From assembly GCA_905479905.1 (NCBI GenBank), contig CAJQOK010000200.1, forward strand, positions 1-5,533: DNA of 5,533 bases, in the 5' to 3' direction. A program made the position numbers and the translations under genes. The notes under the pieces are model-generated. The model saw nothing but the letters and a program-made list of their open reading frames with translations. It made no database searches and was not told where the DNA came from. The DNA is from an uncultured Aliterella sp. (GTDB lineage Bacteria > Cyanobacteriota > Cyanobacteriia > Cyanobacteriales > Chroococcidiopsidaceae). This document shows positions 1 to 5,302 of the stretch, in pieces (the first letter of the stretch is position 1; each line of letters opens with the position of its first letter).

Positions 1-798
1 GCGGTAGGAATACCGTTGTTTGAGCAAATAGGCAAGCGCATTTACCTTACAGATGCAGGTAAGGAGGTTTTAAGCGTCTGTAAAGATATCTCCGAAAAAA
101 TGTCTCAGTTAGAAATGACTTTGGCAGATTTGAAGGGACTAAAACAGGGAAATCTACGCCTAGCTGTAATTACGACTGCTAAATATTTTGTGCCACGTTT
201 GCTAGGACAGTTTCGCCATCGTTATCCCGGCATCAAAATTGCGTTGCAAGTCACTAACCGCAAACAGGTACTAGATCGCTTGAGTGAAAATGTGGACGAT
301 CTTTATATTCTCGGACAACCACCCGAAGGATTGGATATTAATCTGCGCCCAATTTTAGAAAATGCTTTAGTTGCGATCGCACCATCAGATCATCCCTTAG
401 CTGGCGAAAAGAATATTACCTTACAGCGCTTTGCTCAAGAACCTTTCATCATCCGGGAAGCGGGATCGGGAACGCGGATGGCCGTAGAGCAGTTTTTTAC
501 AGAAAATCGTTGCGAGATCAATGTAGAGATGGAGATTGGGAGTAATGAGGCTATCAAACACGCGATCGTCGGCGGCTTAGGAGTTTCGGTATTGTCTCGC
601 CATGTTTTAGCTCTTGAAGGTACAAAAGGGCCATTAACTATTTTGGATGTTGAGGGTTTTCCCATTCAACGCCATTGGTATATTGTTTACCCATCTACCA
701 AACAATTGTCTGTAGTTGCCAGCACTTTTTTAGAGTATCTTTTAAACGAAGGTAAGCAAATGATTGCCAAGATCGATTTAGAGCTTACCCAGAGCTAA
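1..798 (+). CDS. LysR-family regulator, CmpR/NdhR/RbcR (CbbR-like) group, 5'-truncated
   Basis: The frame is open from base 1 (Ala-Val-Gly-Ile-Pro-Leu-Phe-Glu) to TAA at 796-798. The first visible residues are the end of the LysR winged helix ('PLFEQIGKRIYLTDAG', visible residues 5-20), so roughly 45-50 N-terminal residues with the recognition helix are missing. There is no true start at the TTG at 16. A linker helix follows, then the periplasmic-binding-protein-like effector domain from about residue 46 to the C-terminus. The 'DDLYILGQPPEG' stretch (99-110) and the C-terminal 'IQRHWYIVYPS...KQLSVVA' pattern are characteristic of cyanobacterial regulators of carbon acquisition and the Calvin cycle (CmpR, NdhR/CcmR, RbcR). 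Such proteins bind DNA as multimers and respond to metabolites such as 2-phosphoglycolate, 2-oxoglutarate or RuBP. Which paralogue this is cannot be decided here, so no symbol is given. It stands alone, with 386 nt of non-coding DNA downstream. Confidence 0.9.
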   Translation, partial: AVGIPLFEQIGKRIYLTDAGKEVLSVCKDISEKMSQLEMTLADLKGLKQGNLRLAVITTAKYFVPRLLGQFRHRYPGIKIALQVTNRKQVLDRLSENVDDLYILGQPPEGLDINLRPILENALVAIAPSDHPLAGEKNITLQRFAQEPFIIREAGSGTRMAVEQFFTENRCEINVEMEIGSNEAIKHAIVGGLGVSVLSRHVLALEGTKGPLTILDVEGFPIQRHWYIVYPSTKQLSVVASTFLEYLLNEGKQMIAKIDLELTQS

Positions 799-817
799 AA
801 ACAAGTTCTTTAGCTCT
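791..817 (+). repeat. Hairpin overlapping the stop codon of the LysR gene
   Basis: AGAGCTAAA (791-799) and TTTAGCTCT (809-817) are exact reverse complements, with a 9-nt loop. The left arm contains the UAA stop. No T-run follows, so this is not a classical intrinsic terminator. It may be an mRNA 3'-end structure or simply chance in AT-rich DNA. Confidence 0.4.
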
Positions 818-888
818 AGAGGGTTAAATCCCCAAAGCCACACTCAAAAAATTGTTGCCTTAGCTACCCCTAGACAGTACCCAGTTAG

Positions 889-926
889 GCAGAAACTTCA
901 ATATAAGTTTACTGCTGAAGGTTTTT
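889..926 (+). terminator. Possible intrinsic terminator downstream of the LysR gene
   Basis: GCAGAAACTT (889-898) pairs with AAGTTT-A-CTGC (905-915), a 10-bp stem with one bulged A and a 6-nt CAATAT loop. A run of five T (922-926) follows after a 6-nt gap. The gap and modest GC content of the stem make it a weak terminator candidate for transcripts coming from the LysR gene about 90 nt upstream. Confidence 0.35.
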
Positions 927-956
927 ATGCCTACTTTTGATAAATCGTCTTTAAGA

Positions 957-1047
957 CTAACCCAGTAGATATATTTTATAACCAGAAGTATTTGACTACA
1001 ATAGACTTAGACCGCTTGCGATCGCTCTACTTAGCTACTGGGGTTAG
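957..1047. repeat. Imperfect 12/13-nt inverted repeat
   Basis: CTAACCCAGTAG (957-968) and CTACTGGGGTTAG (1035-1047) are reverse complements apart from one extra G/C. They enclose 66 nt that include a HIP1 octamer. The structure could close an RNA stem-loop or mark the ends of a tiny decayed element. No flanking target-site duplication was seen. Confidence 0.4.
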
Positions 1048-1134
1048 CTATATCCCTAGGCGAGTTGAGGTGTTAATAGAGGTAATTGCCTCGATTAATT
1101 GCCGCCCATGTGAAACAATCAACTAAAAAAGTGA

Positions 1135-1163
1135 TTAAATTTTCACCATGCACTACTTAATAT
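1135..1163 (+). promoter_or_regulatory. Candidate sigma-70-type promoter for the 86-aa gene
   Basis: TAATAT at 1158-1163 resembles a -10 box. The hexamer 17 nt upstream (TTAAAT, 1135-1140) matches the -35 consensus poorly. Transcription would start about 15 nt before the ATG at 1185. No good Shine-Dalgarno sequence lies before that ATG, which is common in cyanobacteria. Confidence 0.3.
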
Positions 1164-1184
1164 TCTCCTACTCAGTTTTTAATT

Positions 1185-1445
1185 ATGCTTCAAGACACTC
1201 AAACTATCCGTTTATATCAAAGAGTAACCGATGCTTTAGTTGAATTATGGCAACGAGGTTATCGCTCTGACGATTTGCGCTTGTTTCTAGATGGTTACTT
1301 AGCTGCTTTGCGCCAAACTAACGTACTTGAGCCTTATCTAATTCATCGTCTAGAAGAAGAAGCAACGCGATTTCTTTACGATCCATTCAACTTTGAAACA
1401 CCCCTCCCTCAAACGGAAACTGAAGCTGAATCGGATTATTATTAA
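1185..1445 (+). CDS. Small conserved cyanobacterial protein of unknown function (86 aa)
   Basis: The 86-residue soluble protein starts MLQDTQTIRLYQRV and has two or three predicted helices, rich in Leu, Tyr and Arg, over residues 5-68. The block 'YLIHRLEEEATRFLYDP' (about 51-67) is followed by an acidic tail ending in Asp-Tyr-Tyr. The pattern agrees with a small uncharacterised family I associate with cyanobacteria, tentatively DUF6761, recalled from memory and unchecked. There is no signal peptide, membrane segment, Cys pair or recognisable catalytic motif. The ATG at 1185 is the natural start, because an upstream ATG at 1148 is out of frame. The gene has its own upstream spacer and ends 42 nt before a strong terminator, so it appears monocistronic. 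No function is assigned. Confidence 0.8.
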   Translation: MLQDTQTIRLYQRVTDALVELWQRGYRSDDLRLFLDGYLAALRQTNVLEPYLIHRLEEEATRFLYDPFNFETPLPQTETEAESDYY

Positions 1446-1487
1446 ATATGTTTTTGAACAAAATTTATTAAAATTTTTTAATATATC

Positions 1488-1525
1488 AAAAATCCCTGAA
1501 ACTGTAAAAAGTTTCAGGGATTTTT
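1488..1525. terminator. Strong bidirectional intrinsic terminator
   Basis: AAAAATCCCTGAAACT (1488-1503) and AGTTTCAGGGATTTTT (1510-1525) form a perfect 16-bp inverted repeat around a GTAAAA loop. The outer five A/T pairs supply a U-tract on both strands. It lies between two converging genes, the 86-aa gene (+) and grxD (-), so it can end both transcripts. Confidence 0.9.
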
Positions 1526-1547
1526 AATCTTGAGGAAAGACTTGCTT

Positions 1548-1871
1548 TTAAGAAGCTAAAGCAACTTCCACCATTTGCTGTAAATCGCCTTTTTGGTACA
1601 TTTCAATTAAAATGTCGGAACCGCCGATAAATTCACCATTGACATAAACTTGGGGAATTGTGGGCCAGTTGGAATACTCTTTAATTCCTTGACGTATATC
1701 ATTATCTGCCAAAATATCAACAGTTTCAAAGGGTACTCCGAGCGTACTCAATATTTGAACGACATTATTAGAGAATCCGCATTGAGGCATCAATTTAGAA
1801 CCTTTCATAAAGACAACGATTTTGTTATCTTTGAGCAAATTATCAATTTTTGTTTGTACTTCTGGAGTCAT
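1548..1871 (-). CDS. grxD: Monothiol CGFS glutaredoxin, Grx4/GrxD type
   Basis: The 107-aa single-domain thioredoxin-fold protein is the normal length for bacterial Grx4. Visible hallmarks are Lys23 in 'VVFMKGSK' (glutathione binding), the active-site loop Cys31-Gly-Phe-Ser34, the [12 protein letters not shown] block with cis-Pro73 (69-80), and GGSD (83-86), which binds the glutathione gamma-glutamyl end. CGFS glutaredoxins bind a glutathione-ligated [2Fe-2S] cluster as homodimers or as heterodimers with BolA, and take part in cytosolic Fe-S trafficking and iron sensing rather than in general disulfide reduction. It is the last gene of the probable minus-strand unit: bolA ends 40 nt upstream and the 16-bp terminator lies 22 nt beyond the stop. 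No clear Shine-Dalgarno sequence precedes the ATG. Confidence 0.95.
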   Translation of the reverse strand: MTPEVQTKIDNLLKDNKIVVFMKGSKLMPQCGFSNNVVQILSTLGVPFETVDILADNDIRQGIKEYSNWPTIPQVYVNGEFIGGSDILIEMYQKGDLQQMVEVALAS

Positions 1872-1911
1872 AGTTTTGTTGTTATTTTGTAAAGGGCTTG
1901 GTGCGAAACAA

Positions 1912-2148
1912 TTAAGCTTGAGGAATAGAAGTTTTTATTGCCAAAGCATGGATAGCTTCTGAGGACATAGCCTGGTTCAACGCCTGATAAATTAATTGGT
2001 GTTGTTGTACGAGTCCTTTACCCACAAATTGGGATGAAACCACTGTAACTTGATAGTGATCGCCACTGCCTTTTAAGTCTTGAACTTGTATTTGAGCATC
2101 GGGAAGACGCACCTTAATCATTTCCTCAACTTGCTGCGGGCTAATCAT
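1912..2148 (-). CDS. bolA: BolA family protein, CGFS-glutaredoxin partner
   Basis: The 78-aa protein matches the usual size of short BolA/IbaG-like proteins and their class II KH-like fold. Visible features are the N-terminal helix '[14 protein letters not shown]' (3-16), a beta-strand block with '[12 protein letters not shown]' (27-38), the '[17 protein letters not shown]' segment (41-57), and the C-terminal '[12 protein letters not shown]' (62-73) with the invariant His67. His31 in the variable loop could be the second cluster ligand in a BolA-Grx heterodimer, by analogy with characterised BolA-Grx pairs. The start is supported by AGGA about 6 nt before the ATG. The gene sits 45 nt after a predicted secreted protein and 40 nt before grxD, suggesting co-transcription. 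The pairing with grxD fits a joint role in Fe-S or redox sensing. Confidence 0.92.
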   Translation of the reverse strand: MISPQQVEEMIKVRLPDAQIQVQDLKGSGDHYQVTVVSSQFVGKGLVQQHQLIYQALNQAMSSEAIHALAIKTSIPQA

Positions 2149-2193
2149 TACAGTTCCTATAATATATTGCGGCTCAATTACTTTCTAATTTAA

Positions 2194-2838
2194 CTACTTA
2201 TTGGGTGGATTTGCTGGGCGATCGCTACTTGGATTGCTAGCACCACTACTAGCAGGAAAAGGAGCATCGACAAACCCTAGTTCAAATAACTGTTGATAAG
2301 CTTTTTTGCCCAAGTCTCGCGTCGGGTTTTGACTGCGGATAATTTGAACTAATAGAGGTACGGCAAGTTCTGGTTGATTTTGCGCCCGATGTACCAATGC
2401 TAGTTGGTAGGTAGCATCATCGCGCATTTGAGCAGTTTCCAAGGCTTTTTTGCGCTGGCTGTCCGCAAGACGATTATCAATACCTGAAAAGCTAGTAGCT
2501 AATTCTTGATAAAAATTCGATACTTGGTTAAAGACCTGACGGGCATCTTGGAGCTTTTTAGTAGCCAAAGGATAGTCTTGAGCCGAAACCGCCGAACTTG
2601 CTTCGCCCATCAAACGTTGTCCGCCTTGTACGCTCAATACGCTGTTGTTTTGGGCATCGGGACTAAGTACATTTGGGCTAGTGGGATTGATTGGTTGAGT
2701 TTGATTAGAGTTTTTCGGTTGCTGTGGTTTCGCACTTTGAGCATTAGCTGGTACTAGCATAATTAAAACTAATACCGACGATAAAAAAGTTAACCAGGCA
2801 TAACGGGGCGAAAAGCGAACAGTTCCAGCAGATATCAT
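2194..2838 (-). CDS. Predicted secreted helical (TPR-like) protein of unknown function
   Basis: The 214-aa protein has a Sec-type signal peptide: basic/polar N-region (to Arg12), a hydrophobic core (about 15-30) and a plausible signal peptidase I site after Ala33 (ANA|Q). No lipobox Cys is present. A Gln/Pro/Asn-rich linker (about 36-65) leads into a helical domain (about 68-195) built of paired helices such as 'DYPLATKKLQDARQVFNQ' and 'YQLALVHRAQNQPELAVPLL', which resemble TPR-type repeats. A Ser/Pro/Asn-rich tail ends the protein. The periplasm or thylakoid lumen is the likely location. I do not recognise a characterised homologue. It seems to be the kind of conserved cyanobacterial protein annotated only as hypothetical. 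It is the first gene of the likely unit with bolA and grxD, but whether function is shared is unknown. Confidence 0.8.
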   Translation of the reverse strand: MISAGTVRFSPRYAWLTFLSSVLVLIMLVPANAQSAKPQQPKNSNQTQPINPTSPNVLSPDAQNNSVLSVQGGQRLMGEASSAVSAQDYPLATKKLQDARQVFNQVSNFYQELATSFSGIDNRLADSQRKKALETAQMRDDATYQLALVHRAQNQPELAVPLLVQIIRSQNPTRDLGKKAYQQLFELGFVDAPFPASSGASNPSSDRPANPPNK

Positions 2839-2905
2839 GGCGTAACTGAGTACAGAGAGAACATCGAACCAATTAAAACTTTGGGTATCTTAACTCTCAT
2901 TGGTG

Positions 2906-2933
2906 CTTTTACCAAATCTGCTTTATCTGTCAA
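2906..2933 (-). promoter_or_regulatory. Candidate promoter for the secreted protein-bolA-grxD unit
   Basis: On the minus strand a perfect TTGACA (complement of 2928-2933) is followed after 16 nt by TAAAAG (complement of 2906-2911). The -35 is good, but the -10 lacks the conserved final T. It lies about 70 nt before the ATG at 2838, within the 151-nt gap after plsC. Confidence 0.35.
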
Positions 2934-2989
2934 AGTTTCCCAAAAGAAGACTTAATTAATACTTGATTAGTTCCTATTGTAACCAAATT

Positions 2990-3709
2990 TCAAATCAAAG
3001 CTTTAAGGGCATTTTCTAAATCGGTGGTTAATTGTTTAGCCCTTTGCTTTACCGAACCCTGATTGTAAGTTGCCACTTTTAGCGGGGAACCGATGCAAAT
3101 AGAAATATCACTTCCCCACTGAGGATAGCTTTGGCTGTATTTAATCCCCATAGGTACAACTTGCACCCCTAAACCAGGATGAGTAGTTTCTGCACTCAAA
3201 GCTAAACGAGCAAGTCCTGGTTTAAGGGGATGAACAGAGCCATCACGAAAAATATTACCTTCAGGAAAAATTACTAGCATTTCTTGTTGCAAAAGTACCT
3301 CAACGCCATAGCGCAAAGTGCGAATTGATGGACGGTCAGTATTGACAGGAAAACCACCCAAACGGCAGACAAACCAACCTTGAAGCCCTGAAGCTTCGTT
3401 TTCAGACACCATAAAAGTTAAATCTCGACCCGTTACTGGGCGACCACTTACCCCCGGTACAACTACCGCATCCCAACGAGAGCGATGAGTAGGAGCCAAA
3501 ATAACCGGGCCTGTAGTCGGCAAATTTTCTTGTCCAGAAATTGCAACTTTGCCAAAATACAACGGTAAAATAACCCGACACCCGAAAAAATACGCCAATG
3601 GTGCTAACCAAGGCGAAACTCTAGAAATAATCGGCGCAGAGAGAGCAACTTCTTCATCGGGGCTAGTTTTGGGAGTGTTTAGAGATTGGGGTTCCATTTG
3701 CGTCATCAT
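2990..3709 (-). CDS. plsC: PlsC-family 1-acyl-sn-glycerol-3-phosphate acyltransferase
   Basis: The 239-aa protein has all the glycerolphosphate acyltransferase blocks in order: the HX4D catalytic motif His75-Arg-Ser-Arg-Trp-Asp80, the phosphate-binding region 'GGFPVNTDR' (118-126), the FPEG motif (148-151), and a later 'VVPMGIKYS' block (about 185-193). Enzymes of this family transfer an acyl group to lysophosphatidic acid to make phosphatidic acid at the cytoplasmic membrane, the second acylation of glycerolipid synthesis. A hydrophobic stretch (about 33-52, with Arg45) may be the membrane-associating helix. The exact acceptor cannot be proved from motifs. Several Met codons (1, 2, 5) make the start uncertain by a few residues, and no clear ribosome binding site helps. 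The 151-nt gap downstream suggests it is transcribed separately from the bolA unit. Confidence 0.9.
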   Translation of the reverse strand: MMTQMEPQSLNTPKTSPDEEVALSAPIISRVSPWLAPLAYFFGCRVILPLYFGKVAISGQENLPTTGPVILAPTHRSRWDAVVVPGVSGRPVTGRDLTFMVSENEASGLQGWFVCRLGGFPVNTDRPSIRTLRYGVEVLLQQEMLVIFPEGNIFRDGSVHPLKPGLARLALSAETTHPGLGVQVVPMGIKYSQSYPQWGSDISICIGSPLKVATYNQGSVKQRAKQLTTDLENALKALI

Positions 3710-3792
3710 GATAGCTGCGGGCTTAAACTAGATTAATTCAAACCTAAATTTTCTAATCGTAATTGTCTCGATTGATGAGGACACTTTAAGAA

Positions 3793-3827
3793 TTGGGAAT
3801 GGGTAATTGGTAATTGGTAATGGGTAA
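3793..3827. repeat. Heptanucleotide short tandem repeat (5 units)
   Basis: Five consecutive 7-nt units run TTGGGAA, TGGGTAA, TTGGTAA, TTGGTAA, TGGGTAA. They match the class of short tandemly repeated repetitive heptamers known from cyanobacterial genomes, made of degenerate TTGGTAA-like units. The array occupies the short gap between plsC and tadA and directly abuts the tadA stop codon (complement of 3828-3830). Confidence 0.85.
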
Positions 3828-4313
3828 TTAACTGCACTTTCTTTTTTGAGCAAACCATGCTTGCAATTGCTGGCGACAATTAGATTCTAAGATGCCTCCT
3901 AACACCTCTAAGCGATGGTAAGAGCAATCACTATCAGGAATATTGCTAACAGTACGCACAGCGCCACTTTTAGGGTCGTCTGCACCATAAACTAGCAATT
4001 TGATCCGTGCTTGGATAATAGCACCCGCACACATGGGGCAAGGCTCTAAAGTAACGTAAAGCGTGCAATTGTTCAGATGCCAAGAATGCAAGTATTGACC
4101 AGCTAAACGCAAAGCTACAACTTCTGCGTGGGCTGTGGGGTCGTGGTGGCGTTCTCGATAGTTTTGGGCTTGGGAAATCGCATTGTTATTATCATCAACC
4201 ACGATCGCCCCTACAGGTACTTCTCCTGCTTCTCCCGCTAGTTGGGCAAGAGAAACCGCCTGTTGCATCCAATATTTGTGTTGCTCGTAAGGTGCGGCGA
4301 TTTGACTATCCAC
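3828..4313 (-). CDS. tadA: tRNA-specific adenosine-34 deaminase TadA
   Basis: The 161-aa cytidine-deaminase-fold protein carries the zinc and catalytic signature: His62-Ala-Glu64 in 'PTAHAEVVAL', and Pro91-Cys92-Pro-Met-Cys95 followed by 'AGAIIQARIK'. 'GEVPVGAIVV' (30-39) is also typical of TadA. The enzyme converts wobble adenosine 34 to inosine in tRNA-Arg(ACG), and length and motifs agree with bacterial TadA. The start at 4313 is GTG. The next internal ATG (residue 16) would cut the conserved N-terminal helix 'HKYWMQQAVSLA', so GTG is preferred. Only 5 nt separate it from the grxC stop, which implies co-transcription and perhaps translational coupling. A general nucleoside or guanine deaminase is the alternative, but the PCPMC and EVPVGA context favours TadA. 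Confidence 0.93.
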   Translation of the reverse strand: MDSQIAAPYEQHKYWMQQAVSLAQLAGEAGEVPVGAIVVDDNNNAISQAQNYRERHHDPTAHAEVVALRLAGQYLHSWHLNNCTLYVTLEPCPMCAGAIIQARIKLLVYGADDPKSGAVRTVSNIPDSDCSYHRLEVLGGILESNCRQQLQAWFAQKRKCS

Positions 4314-4318
4314 TTTGT

Positions 4319-4618
4319 TTAGGCACTTTGGGCAAGTAATGTATCTAACTCACCTTGAGAATTTAGCCTATGGAGGTCGTCACAGCCCCCGGTATGTCGG
4401 TTATTGATGAATATCTGGGGAACGCTGCGTTTACCGTTAGAACGTGCCGCCATTGCGGTTCTAGCTGCTTCATCGCCATCGATTTTATATTCAGTGAAAT
4501 TTACACCCTTCCACCACAACAACAATTTGGCGCGAATGCAGTAAGGGCAAGTTTGCCAAGTATAGATTTCTACGTTGGCTTTGATGCGCCCAGGGTGGCG
4601 ACCCAGAAAATTTAACAT
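4319..4618 (-). CDS. grxC: Dithiol glutaredoxin 3 (GrxC type)
   Basis: The 99-aa thioredoxin-fold protein has the dithiol active site Cys24-Pro-Tyr-Cys27 after 'VEIYTWQT', the 'SVPQIFIN' loop with cis-Pro67 (65-72), and 'GGCDDL' (77-82) for glutathione binding. It would reduce protein disulfides and glutathione mixed disulfides using GSH. 'YKIDGDEAARTAMAARSNGKR' (44-64) strongly resembles cyanobacterial GrxC proteins. The N-terminus (MLNFLGRHPGRIKA) is about ten residues longer than some homologues. The ATG at 4618 is the only good upstream start, though no strong ribosome binding site is seen. It is the first gene of a pair with tadA. In many cyanobacteria grxC sits beside gshB (glutathione synthetase, from memory), and no gshB is present here. 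Confidence 0.93.
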   Translation of the reverse strand: MLNFLGRHPGRIKANVEIYTWQTCPYCIRAKLLLWWKGVNFTEYKIDGDEAARTAMAARSNGKRSVPQIFINNRHTGGCDDLHRLNSQGELDTLLAQSA

Positions 4619-4660
4619 GGTTTTAGAAAATAGCTACATCTAAATTTTAAAGTAATCGCC

Positions 4661-4689
4661 CTGCTACTAAAGAAAAAATTAGTTAGCAG
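4661..4689. repeat. Inverted repeat in the grxC-glpX divergent intergenic region
   Basis: CTGCTACTAA (4661-4670) and TTAGTTAGCAG (4679-4689) are reverse complements apart from one extra base, with an A-rich 8-nt loop. The dyad lies 43-71 nt upstream of grxC and about 110 nt upstream of the glpX start. No T-run makes it a terminator, so it is a candidate operator or 5'-UTR hairpin. ATTAGTTA recurs at 4678-4685 and 4706-4713. Confidence 0.4.
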
Positions 4690-4721
4690 TAAAACTTAAC
4701 ACAGGATTAGTTAATACTTTT

Positions 4722-4727
4722 TATAAG
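4722..4727 (+). promoter_or_regulatory. Possible -10 box for glpX
   Basis: TATAAG lies 73 nt before the GTG start of glpX in the divergent promoter region. No matching -35 box is found at the right spacing; TTAACA at 4696-4701 is 20 nt away. An activator-dependent promoter would be consistent with this, but the call is weak. Confidence 0.22.
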
Positions 4728-4785
4728 TGGTAGCCGCGCTTTGGTAGACTTGAAGACTGAAATCGCCAAACTTCATCGGTAGTTT

Positions 4786-4802
4786 AGAGGACAGACTTCG
4801 TG
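4786..4802 (+). promoter_or_regulatory. Ribosome binding site and GTG start of glpX
   Basis: AGAGG (4786-4790) stands 9 nt before GTG (4800-4802). That GTG opens the expected glpX N-terminus Val-Glu-Asn-Thr-Leu-Gly-Leu-Glu-Ile. This fixes the true start upstream of the ATG at 4868, even though the frame breaks before reaching it. Confidence 0.7.
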
Positions 4803-5302
4803 GAAAATACATTAGGGCTAGAGATTTCGAAGTAGTAGAGCAAGCAGCGATCGCTAGCGCTCGATGGATGGGTAAAGGAGAGAAAGATATTGCCGACCAA
4901 GTGGCTGTAGAAGCTATGCGCGAACGGATGAACAAAATCTATATGCGGGGTCGCATTGTCATCGGCGAAGGCGAACGCGATAATGCTCCTATGCTGTACA
5001 TCGGCGAAGAAGTAGGTATTTGTACCCGCGAAGATGCTAAAGCATACTGTAACCCAGATGAATTAATTGAAATTGACATTGCTGTTGATCCCTGCGAAGG
5101 AACTAACCTAGTTGCTTACGGTCAAAATGGCTCTATGGCAGTTTTGGCTATTGCTGAAAAAGGTGGCTTATTTGCCGCGCCAGATTTTTATATGCGAAAA
5201 TTGGCTGCACCTCCAGCAGCTAAAGGTCATGTAGATATCAATAAATCCGCCACTGACAACCTCAAAATTCTTTCCGAATGTTTGAACCGTTCGGTAGAAG
5301 AA
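4800..5302 (+). CDS. glpX: Class II fructose-1,6-/sedoheptulose-1,7-bisphosphatase GlpX, frameshifted and 3'-truncated fragment
   Basis: This is the front half of the cyanobacterial bifunctional FBPase/SBPase of the Calvin cycle and gluconeogenesis. From GTG 4800 the frame reads VENTLGLEI, then hits TAG TAG at 4833-4838. The expected continuation [19 protein letters not shown] is read in another frame from 4829, so one base is missing around 4824-4828. In the reconstructed numbering, metal-site residues of the family are visible: Asp33 (DQVAVEAMR), Glu57 (IGEGERD), and Asp97 with Glu100 (DPCEGTN). Homology runs to Val-Glu-Glu (residue 168, base 5302), about half of the usual length of roughly 345. 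The open frame then continues with unrelated residues to TAA at 5465-5467, so a program would call 4868-5467. As written it cannot yield an active enzyme. The intact gene probably exists in the source genome. Confidence 0.88.

Larger units (their letters stand above)
799..1184. other. 386-nt non-coding region between the LysR gene and the small ORF
   Basis: No convincing coding frame, tRNA or known RNA family was recognised on either strand. The region holds a perfect HIP1 octamer at 1018-1025, a possible terminator at 889-926, a 12/13-nt inverted repeat (957-968 with 1035-1047), an 8-nt direct repeat (TAATTGCC at 1083-1090 and 1096-1103) and a candidate promoter at 1135-1163. The concentration of dyads suggests transcribed, folded RNA or regulatory DNA, but nothing identifies a specific element. 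Confidence 0.6.

Noticed and set aside
435..665. Minus-strand 76-aa open frame inside the LysR gene
   Set aside because: It is the antisense shadow of a well-supported regulator and shows no family resemblance.
927..968. 13-codon ORF (ATG at 927, GAAGG upstream) as a leader peptide
   Set aside because: It is too short to support by sequence alone, with no repeated regulatory codons and no gene immediately downstream that it could attenuate.
1131..1146. GTGA-N8-TCAC as an NtcA or CRP site
   Set aside because: The spacing is wrong for both (NtcA needs GTA-N8-TAC; CRP needs TGTGA-N6-TCACA).
1650..1892. Plus-strand 80-aa open frame across grxD
   Set aside because: It is antisense to the conserved CGFS glutaredoxin, and its composition is that of a reversed gene.
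2506..2757. Plus-strand 83-aa open frame inside the secreted-protein gene
   Set aside because: It is antisense to a coding region with a clear signal peptide, with no recognisable motif or ribosome binding site.
3402..3731. Two open frames (69 aa minus, 60 aa plus) overlapping plsC
   Set aside because: Both are alternative-frame shadows of plsC, which has complete acyltransferase motifs.
4370..4615. Plus-strand 81-aa open frame across grxC
   Set aside because: It is antisense to the CPYC glutaredoxin.
4711..4935. Minus-strand 74-aa open frame over the glpX start
   Set aside because: It is antisense to the glpX ribosome binding site and N-terminus, with low-complexity Ser/Ala-rich composition and no homology recognised.
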